Assembly (NCBI RefSeq): GCF_036867195.1
Contig: NZ_JBAJII010000001.1
Coordinates: 992,001-1,056,000 of the forward strand
DNA length: 64,000 bases
Reading direction: 5' to 3'
DNA from: Arthrobacter sp. Soc17.1.1.1
GTDB taxonomy: Bacteria > Actinomycetota > Actinomycetes > Actinomycetales > Micrococcaceae
A program made the position numbers and the translations under genes. The notes beneath the pieces were generated by a model, which was not told where the DNA came from, made no database searches, and saw only the letters and a program-made list of their open reading frames with translations. This document shows, one piece after another, positions 58,310 to 64,000 of the stretch (the stretch's first letter is position 1; each line of letters starts with the position of its first letter).

Positions 58310-60166
58310 ATGGACGATCTCGTCCCCCTGGTGAAAAGCGGTCTCGGCCTGGTCGCGGAGGGCGACCGCGCGGATCTCCGGCAGCGGCTGGAGCAGACGC
58401 TGGGCCGGCTCGCCAACCCGGATGTGCGGGTGATCGTGGTGGGCGAGTTCAAGCAGGGCAAGAGCAAGCTGATCAACGCGCTCGTCAACGCGCCGGTATG
58501 CCCGGTGGACGACGACATCGCCACCTCCGTGCCCACCGTGGTGCGGTTCGGGGAGCCCGCCTCCGCGGCCGTGCTGGTGCCGCGCACCGGCGGCGCCGAC
58601 CAGGACGGCTCGGCGTTCGAGCGGCGCCCCGTGGCGCTGAAGGACATCGCCTCGTTCGTCTCGGAGCGGGGGAACCCCTCCAACCAGCAGGGCCTCGCGT
58701 CGGCGGAGGTGCTGCTGCCCCGCCGGGTGCTGGCCGACGGCCTGTCGGTGATCGACTCGCCGGGCGTGGGCGGGCTCGAGTCGGCGCACGCGCTGACCAC
58801 CCTGACGGCGCTGCCCACGGCGGACGCCATGATCCTCGTGTCCGACGCCTCCCAGGAGTACACCGAACCGGAACTGCGGTTCCTGAAGCAGGCGCAGCGG
58901 ATCGTGCCGAACGTCGGGTGCGTGCTGTCCAAGACGGACCTGTACCCGCAGTGGCGGCTCGTGGCCGACCTCGATCGCGCGCACCTCGCGTCGGCGGGCA
59001 TCGGAACCATCCCGCTGATCCCCGTGTCCTCGGACCTCCGCCTCGCCGCGGCGAAGGCCAACGACGCCGAGCTCAACCAGGAATCGGGCTTCCCGGACCT
59101 CGTCGCGTACCTCCGGCGCGACGTCGTCGGGAAGGCCCAGGCGCTGCGCCGGCGGTCCGTCGCCCACGACCTGCTCTCCGTCACCGACCACCTGCGCCTG
59201 TCCGTCACCACCGAGCTCTCCGCGCTGCAGAACCCCGAGGGCGTCCCGGTCCTCCTGGCCGAGCTGGAGGAGGCCAAGGAGAAGGCCGACCAGCAGCGCA
59301 AGCGGTCCTCGCGCTGGCAGACGACGCTCAACGACGGCGCGTCGGATCTCATCGCCGACATGGAGCATGATCTCCGCGACCGCTTGCGGTCGATCCAGCG
59401 CGAGGCGGAGGTCGCCATCGACGCCGGCGATCCCGGGCCCGTGTGGGACCAGTTCGCGGAGTGGATCGAGCAGCGCGTCGCGTCGGCGGTGTCCGACACC
59501 TTCGTGTGGACCAACGAGCGCTCGCAGTGGCTCGCCGAGCAGGTGGCCGAACTGTTCGCGCTCGACGAGGTGCCCCTGCCCCTGCTGGAGGTCGCCGGCA
59601 CCGACGGCGTCCTGGCGCCCGTCGAGGAGATCCCGTATCTGGACCCGGGACGGGTCAGCGCCGCGGGCAAGGTGCTGATCGGCATGCGCGGGTCCTACGG
59701 CGGCGTGCTCATGTTCGGTCTGCTGACCGGCATCATCGGCATGTCCCTCATCAACCCCCTTTCGGTGGGTGCCGGTCTCCTGCTGGGGCGGAAGGCGTAC
59801 CGCGAGGACAAGGATGCCCGGCTCAAGCGCCGGCAGGCCGACGCGAAGAACCTCGTGCGGCGGCAGATGGACGACGTCGTCTTCCAGGTGGGCAAGCAGC
59901 TCAAGGACCGGCTCCGCCAGGTCCAGCGCGAGATCCGCGACCACTTCGGCAACATCGCCGAGGAGCACCACCGGTCGCTGGCCGACTCGGTGACCGCCGC
60001 CCAGCGGATCGCCGCGACGTACCGGCAGGAACGCGACGGACGCGTGACGGAACTGAAGGCACAGCTCACCCGCATCGACCAGCTCTCCGCCCGGGCGAAA
60101 CGCCTCGTCCCCCGGGAACCGGTGCCCGCGCAGCAGCCCGTCGAAGCGATGGCAGCGGGATCATGA
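58310..60166 (+). CDS. IniA-like dynamin-family GTPase
   Basis: 618 residues. GTPase motifs: G1 GEFKQGKS (45-52), G3 DSPG (149-152), G4 SKTD (207-210). Long helical regions with heptad-like charge follow. A hydrophobic pair near 460-490 (GGVLMFGLLTGIIGMSLI) fits the membrane-inserting paddle of bacterial dynamins. M. tuberculosis IniA is a dynamin-like protein that remodels membranes and is induced by cell-wall inhibitors. GGAGG lies 9 bases before the ATG. Overlaps iniC-like gene by four bases. Confidence 0.92.
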   Translation: MDDLVPLVKSGLGLVAEGDRADLRQRLEQTLGRLANPDVRVIVVGEFKQGKSKLINALVNAPVCPVDDDIATSVPTVVRFGEPASAAVLVPRTGGADQDGSAFERRPVALKDIASFVSERGNPSNQQGLASAEVLLPRRVLADGLSVIDSPGVGGLESAHALTTLTALPTADAMILVSDASQEYTEPELRFLKQAQRIVPNVGCVLSKTDLYPQWRLVADLDRAHLASAGIGTIPLIPVSSDLRLAAAKANDAELNQESGFPDLVAYLRRDVVGKAQALRRRSVAHDLLSVTDHLRLSVTTELSALQNPEGVPVLLAELEEAKEKADQQRKRSSRWQTTLNDGASDLIADMEHDLRDRLRSIQREAEVAIDAGDPGPVWDQFAEWIEQRVASAVSDTFVWTNERSQWLAEQVAELFALDEVPLPLLEVAGTDGVLAPVEEIPYLDPGRVSAAGKVLIGMRGSYGGVLMFGLLTGIIGMSLINPLSVGAGLLLGRKAYREDKDARLKRRQADAKNLVRRQMDDVVFQVGKQLKDRLRQVQREIRDHFGNIAEEHHRSLADSVTAAQRIAATYRQERDGRVTELKAQLTRIDQLSARAKRLVPREPVPAQQPVEAMAAGS

Positions 60167-61674
60167 CGGACAGCGGCGCCGTCGAGAGCCTCCTCCAGGA
60201 GGCCCTCGGGATCTACGAGCACGAGCCGACCATGCGGACCGAACTCGAGGGCTACGTGCGGCGCCTCCGGGAGCCGCTGCGCGTGGCCGTCGCCGGCATG
60301 GTCAAGGCCGGCAAGTCCACGCTCCTCAACGCGGTGATCGGTGAGGAGATCGCGCCCACGGGCACCGGGGAGTGCACCCGCATCATCACGTGGTACCGCT
60401 ACGCCCCGACACCGCGCATCACGGCGTACCCCGTGGAGGGGGAGCCGTCCCTGCTCCCGCTCACGCGGGTGGACGGGCGGCTCGTGTTCGATCTCGGCGG
60501 ACGCCAGGCGTCCGAGGTGGAGCGGATCGTCGTCGAATGGCCCGCGGAGAACCTGCGCCGCATGACCCTGATCGACACCCCGGGCATCGCCTCGCTCTCG
60601 GAGGGGGTCTCGGAGCTGAGCACGCGGTTCCTCACGCCGCAGGACGCCCCGTCCGAGGCGGACGCCGTCATCTACCTGATGCGCCACCTGCACGCCTCGG
60701 ACGTCACGTTCCTCGAGGCCTTCCGCGACACGAGCGCCGCGAGGACCGGGACGGTCAACGCGTTGGCGGTGCTCTCCCGGGCCGACGAGGTGGGTGCGGG
60801 GCGCATCGACTCGCTCATCTCCGCCTCCCGCGTGGCCGACCGCTACCGCACCGATCCGTCCCTCCGGGCCCTGGTGCTGGACGTCCTGCCCATGGCGGGC
60901 CTGCTCGCGCAGAGCTCACGCACCCTGCGGCAGACGGAGTACGACGCCTTCGTGGCGCTGGGCGCCCTGGAGCGGACGCAGCGCGAACGCATGCTGCTCT
61001 CCGCCGACCGCTTCGTCACCGGGTGCGTGGAGTTCGGCATCCCCGAGGGCGACGCCCGGGCGCTGCTCGACCGCTTCGGGCTCTTCGGCGTCCGGCTGGC
61101 ATCGGCCCTGGTGCGCGGCGGGGCCGACAGCGCCACGGCACTGGCGCACGAGCTCGCCCGGCGCAGCGGCCTCGACCTGCTGCTCGCCCTCGTCACCCGC
61201 CAGTTCGACGCGCGGTCCTCGACCCTGCGCGCCCGGACGGCGCTCGCGGGACTCGAGGCACTGGTGCGCACCCATCCGCGGGCGGGGAGCGCCGCGCTGA
61301 GAACCGGCATCGAGAAGATCAAGGCCAACGCCCACGAGATCCGCGAACTGCAGCTGCTCTCGGCGCTGCGTTCCGGTCAGGTGCCGCTGCCGTCGGCCGT
61401 GACGGCCGACGCCGAGCGGCTCATCGGGGGATCCGGCGTCGCCCCGGCGGAACGCCTCGCGCTGGCCCCCGAGGTCTCCCGCGAGGACATCCGCTCCGCG
61501 TCGCTGGCGGAACTCGAGCGGTGGCGTGCGCTCGCCGAGAACCCGCTCGTGGCCCGCGGAGCGCTGGAGGCCTGCCAGGTGGTGATGCGCTCCTGCGAGG
61601 AGCTCGTGGCGCGTGCGTCTCAGGTCGGCCGCCATACGCGCGAGGCCGTCACCGCCGCGGGTGGGCACTCCTGA
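60163..61674 (+). CDS. IniC-like dynamin-family GTPase
   Basis: 503 residues. G1 GMVKAGKS (45-52), G3 DTPG (138-141), G4 SRAD (205-208). The C-terminal half is helical and lacks the strong hydrophobic paddle seen in its partner, so a heteromeric complex is plausible. ATG overlaps the iniA-like stop (ATGA), indicating coupled translation. The 3' end overlaps the convergent membrane-protein gene by 26 bp. Confidence 0.91.
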   Translation: MTDSGAVESLLQEALGIYEHEPTMRTELEGYVRRLREPLRVAVAGMVKAGKSTLLNAVIGEEIAPTGTGECTRIITWYRYAPTPRITAYPVEGEPSLLPLTRVDGRLVFDLGGRQASEVERIVVEWPAENLRRMTLIDTPGIASLSEGVSELSTRFLTPQDAPSEADAVIYLMRHLHASDVTFLEAFRDTSAARTGTVNALAVLSRADEVGAGRIDSLISASRVADRYRTDPSLRALVLDVLPMAGLLAQSSRTLRQTEYDAFVALGALERTQRERMLLSADRFVTGCVEFGIPEGDARALLDRFGLFGVRLASALVRGGADSATALAHELARRSGLDLLLALVTRQFDARSSTLRARTALAGLEALVRTHPRAGSAALRTGIEKIKANAHEIRELQLLSALRSGQVPLPSAVTADAERLIGGSGVAPAERLALAPEVSREDIRSASLAELERWRALAENPLVARGALEACQVVMRSCEELVARASQVGRHTREAVTAAGGHS

Positions 61675-62179
61675 ACCAGCGCGAGACCGGCGGCAGGAGC
61701 GTGACCGCGAGCGCGACGACGGCGAGCGCCAGCTGCGCGATCGCGAGGTGCGGCACGGGCTGGAAACCCGCGGCGTCCGTGCCCAGGAACGCCTGGACCA
61801 GCAGCACGGCGCCGGCGTCGAGCACGAGCACGGGGAGCAGCGCCCACCGCGCCCACCCCCGCCCGGCCAGGAGCAGCCGCACGAGGAGCCCCGTGACCAG
61901 CAGCACCGCCGCGAGGGCGCCGAGGCTCCCCCAGAAGGCGATCGTGGCGGCCATCTCGGCATCCTCGGGTGCCACCCCCGAGTCGAGACCGACCGCGGTG
62001 TCCTGCAGGTCGGTCAGGTAGCCCTCCCGGTCGAGGAACGCGATGACGAGCGCCGCGACGCCGGCGGCCAGCGAGGCGAACCACAGTCCTCGCGCCACCC
62101 GCAGCAGCGACGGCGGCTGGGGTGCCGCGGTGATGGGCGGGGGGACGGCGTTGGACATCTCTGGCCGGGGAGGACGCAT
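61649..62179 (-). CDS. Small four-helix membrane protein of unknown function
   Basis: 176 residues from ATG at 62179, chosen because TACATT lies six bases upstream (leaderless). Hydrophobic helices are near 25-45, 75-97, 106-126 and 138-158 (for example WFASLAAGVAALVIAFL). No family recognised. ATG at 62158 is an alternative start. It overlaps the end of iniC on the other strand. Confidence 0.78.
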   Translation of the reverse strand: MRPPRPEMSNAVPPPITAAPQPPSLLRVARGLWFASLAAGVAALVIAFLDREGYLTDLQDTAVGLDSGVAPEDAEMAATIAFWGSLGALAAVLLVTGLLVRLLLAGRGWARWALLPVLVLDAGAVLLVQAFLGTDAAGFQPVPHLAIAQLALAVVALAVTLLPPVSRWFRSAHPRR

Positions 62180-62185
62180 CCTCGT

Positions 62186-62191
62186 AATGTA
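62186..62191 (-). promoter_or_regulatory. Leaderless -10 box of the four-helix membrane protein gene
   Basis: TACATT on the reverse strand, six bases before the ATG at 62179. Confidence 0.5.
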
Positions 62192-62302
62192 ACCGGGCCT
62201 CGCGCGGGCCACAACGGGTGAGGCCCGGCGCGTCCTCCCGGCAGGCTCCGGCCTCCCGCCTTAGCCCGTCCACTTTCCTCCGCGCGCCGGCCTCCCGCCC
62301 GG

Positions 62303-63457
62303 CGTCGTTCCTCCGTCTGGCCGCCGTCGTTCCTGCCTTATGGCCCTGGACAGTGTGTCAAACCCCGACACGCCGCCGCGGAGGCCGGTTCACGTCGAAA
62401 GGTGGGAACGACGGACGGCGTTCAGCGGATCGGTCTGCGCCCGAGGGCCTGGAGGACCACCGCGAGGAGCTGCTCCGGATGCCCCATCACGTCCTCGAAC
62501 GTGAACCGGAGCACGGTGTACCCGGCGATCACGGCCGCGTTGTCGCGCAGCCTGTCGCGGCGGAAGGACTGCCGGTCCGAGTGGTAGGCCGCACCGTCGA
62601 TCTCGACGACCAGGAAGCCCTCGACGAGGAAGTCGACGCGCCCGACACCCGGGATCCGCACCTGCGGCCGGACGTCGAGGCCGGCTCCCCGCAGCAGCAG
62701 GCGGGCCACCACCTCGATCGCCGAATCGGCCGTGCACTCGACCCTCGCGAGCGCGGTGCGGGCCTTCCCGTTGCGTCGGCCCTGCAGGCGGGCGTCGAGG
62801 GGTGCCCGGGTGGCGGCGCCGCGGCGGAGGGCGCACTCGACGACGGCGACCGACTCCTCCTCCGGCCGGCACTGGAGCACGTGGACCAGCACGTCCATGA
62901 GTCCGACCAGAGGCAGGTGCGCATGGACCGCGACCGACCGCCTCCGGTGGTTCACGCAGTCGGAGGAGGTGGCGTCCGGCCGGCTGAGGTGGATCTGCTC
63001 CGGATCGTGGACGCGCCACAACCCGTAGTGCGCCGCGGCGGAGACGCAGGTCAGCCGCGCATGCTCGTCGACCGCCTTGACGAAGTCGGCCGGTGCATCC
63101 GGCAGCGCCAGGACTCCCCGGCGGATGCGCAGGGCGCGGCCCTCGTCGACACCGCGGTCGATCTGCCACTGACTGATGCCCCGCGCGCGGAGCACATGGG
63201 TGGGCGCCACGCCTCCGACGAACGACAGCACGGTCTCCAGGCTCATCCCTGCAGTGAAGGCCGTCCTGACGAGGGGGAGGGGTGGCCCGTGCGGTATGTG
63301 CACAGCGGCAGTGGCCCGGGCGGCGCCGGGGAGATCGGCACAGCCGTCGTTCACTGTTCTCGGCCACGGAGTGCGTGTCGGGCGGGGGACACACCGGGTC
63401 GCGGGCCGGCCGGGCGCAGAAAGCAGGAACGACGGCCGGCGGCGACCGGAACGACGG
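62303..63457. repeat. Five dispersed copies of GGAACGACGG around the DUF559 gene
   Basis: Reverse orientation: CGTCGTTCC at 62303-62311 (nine of ten bases) and CCGTCGTTCC at 62324-62333. Forward orientation: 62405-62414, 63426-63435 and 63448-63457. The copies at 62324 and 63426 share a longer GCAGGAACGACGG core and are inverted relative to each other across the gene. Confidence 0.75.
62422..63246 (-). CDS. DUF559 (Vsr-endonuclease-like) protein with AbiEi-like N-terminus
   Basis: 274 residues from ATG at 63246. The C-terminal DUF559 domain has the nuclease-fold pattern RVDFLVEGFLVVEIDGAAYH, then RRDRLRDNAAVIAGYTVLRF; the D and E-x-D residues match a PD-(D/E)xK core. The N-terminal part (VGGVAPTHVLRARGIS, RGVLALP) resembles the winged-helix domain of AbiEi-type proteins. 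Such genes are common in Micrococcales; function is not known, nuclease activity is inferred. Longer starts up to 63354 are open. Confidence 0.82.
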   Translation of the reverse strand: MSLETVLSFVGGVAPTHVLRARGISQWQIDRGVDEGRALRIRRGVLALPDAPADFVKAVDEHARLTCVSAAAHYGLWRVHDPEQIHLSRPDATSSDCVNHRRRSVAVHAHLPLVGLMDVLVHVLQCRPEEESVAVVECALRRGAATRAPLDARLQGRRNGKARTALARVECTADSAIEVVARLLLRGAGLDVRPQVRIPGVGRVDFLVEGFLVVEIDGAAYHSDRQSFRRDRLRDNAAVIAGYTVLRFTFEDVMGHPEQLLAVVLQALGRRPIR

Positions 63458-63616
63458 CGGGGGCGGCGGGCGGCGGGCGGTTAGCCGGCGGTGGGCAGTG
63501 ACGGTGGGCGACCCGGGCGGCGGCGGGCGGCCGGGGCGGGTCGCCCCCTCTGCCGGGACATGGCAAACTGGTACACCGTGCGCACATGCTCCGGCACCGG
63601 TCGGGCGTGGACGCGG
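63247..63616. other. 370-bp region before the tRNA without a supported gene
   Basis: Contains two GGAACGACGG copies, a GGC-rich low-complexity stretch (around 63455-63540), and the presumed tRNA promoter near 63560-63585. Open frames here are compositional shadows. Confidence 0.5.
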
Positions 63617-63688
63617 TCCGCCCTGGTGTAACGGCAGCACCCCAGCCTTTGGAGCTGTGGAGTATAGGTTCGAATCCTATGGGCGGAA
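63617..63688 (+). tRNA. tRNA-Gln (anticodon TTG)
   Basis: Acceptor stem TCCGCCC (63617-63623) pairs with GGGCGGA (63681-63687); discriminator A at 63688. The anticodon loop CTTTGGA gives anticodon TTG, and the T arm reads TATAGGTTCGAATCCTATG with the invariant GGTTCGAATCC. CCA is not encoded. Confidence 0.97.
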
Positions 63689-63756
63689 CGGGGAGAGTCC
63701 TCGGCCGGTCGGGCCAGGACGCCGCCGGTCAGCTACAGCATTAGGAGCGCTTCTTC

Positions 63757-64000
63757 ATGAGCAACCATGACGGTTCCATCATCGCTGCACGCACGGACGA
63801 GACTCAGGAAGCACCGGCCGCGGTGATCGTCCTCGCCGCCGGCGCCGGCACCCGCATGAAGTCCCGGACCCCGAAGATCCTGCACCCCATCGGCGGCCTG
63901 TCCATGATCGGGCACGCCCTCGGGGCCGCCCGCGGCGTGCAGCCCCGCGAGCTCGCCGTCGTCGTCCGGCACGAGCGCGACCGCGTGGCCGAGCACGTCA
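63757..64000 (+). CDS. glmU: Bifunctional GlcNAc-1-P uridyltransferase / GlcN-1-P acetyltransferase, N-terminus only
   Basis: First 81 codons. The nucleotidyltransferase signature LAAGAGTRMKSRTPKILHPI (residues 27-46) is that of GlmU, which makes UDP-GlcNAc for peptidoglycan. AGGAG lies nine bases before the ATG. A non-conserved N-terminal tail of about 20 residues precedes the domain. Cut by the window end. It follows tRNA-Gln. Confidence 0.93.
   Translation, partial: MSNHDGSIIAARTDETQEAPAAVIVLAAGAGTRMKSRTPKILHPIGGLSMIGHALGAARGVQPRELAVVVRHERDRVAEHV

Overview
The window is high-GC DNA (by eye roughly 70% G+C, codons strongly G/C-ended) from an actinobacterium. It has a WhiB regulator, TIGR03089, DUF3499, DUF4245 and DUF5719 proteins, an LCP enzyme, a PMT-type mannosyltransferase next to rsmI, and an iniBAC-like locus. 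Gene content and order fit the Micrococcaceae (Arthrobacter and relatives); the species cannot be fixed from the sequence. Most of the window is ordinary chromosome: 48 protein genes, two of them cut by the window ends, and one tRNA. Many genes appear to be transcribed without a 5' leader.

Layout. (1) 1-2.3 kb: a DHA2-type drug exporter and its TetR repressor, with a clear operator. (2) 2.3-6.3 kb: carbonic anhydrase and fumarase, then DUF4245 divergent from class II fructose-1,6-bisphosphatase (glpX). (3) 6.3-20.3 kb: cell-envelope block: FemAB-like enzyme, a purK-purE-LCP-manA operon, GtrA, TIGR03089, WhiB, a large GT2 membrane glycosyltransferase, DUF5719 and a minimal zincin-like protein. 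(4) 20.4-24.1 kb: DUF3499, Trm112-like protein, adenosylhomocysteinase and an L,D-transpeptidase. (5) 24.1-39.2 kb: RDD and SpoIIM membrane proteins, a TIGR01906 protein, long-chain acyl-CoA ligase, PMT mannosyltransferase divergent from rsmI, succinate-semialdehyde dehydrogenase, and a MoxR-DUF58-transglutaminase operon. (6) 39.3-44.5 kb: tatD, rsmA, ispE and an ABC-F ATPase, with an unusual gene-free gap between tatD and rsmA.

(7) 44.5-52.3 kb is an accessory polysaccharide locus. A processive GT2 synthase overlaps a membrane-anchored beta-helix protein, which overlaps a second anchored beta-helix protein; UDP-glucose 6-dehydrogenase follows. A secreted paralogue of the second beta-helix protein is convergent with these. 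The set suggests a synthase-dependent, glucuronate-containing exopolymer with dedicated extracytoplasmic modifying or cleaving proteins. (8) 52.6-61.7 kb is an iniBAC-like stress cassette: a membrane-tethered Hsp70 ATPase without a substrate-binding domain, a LuxR-type regulator, a collagen-like and Asn/Asp/Ser-repeat IniB-like protein, and two dynamin-like GTPases (IniA- and IniC-like). It has repeated candidate operator boxes and an internal hairpin after iniB. These two loci are the best candidates for a little-described system.

(9) 61.6-64 kb: a small membrane protein, a DUF559 nuclease-like gene surrounded by five copies of a 10-bp motif, tRNA-Gln(TTG), and the start of glmU.
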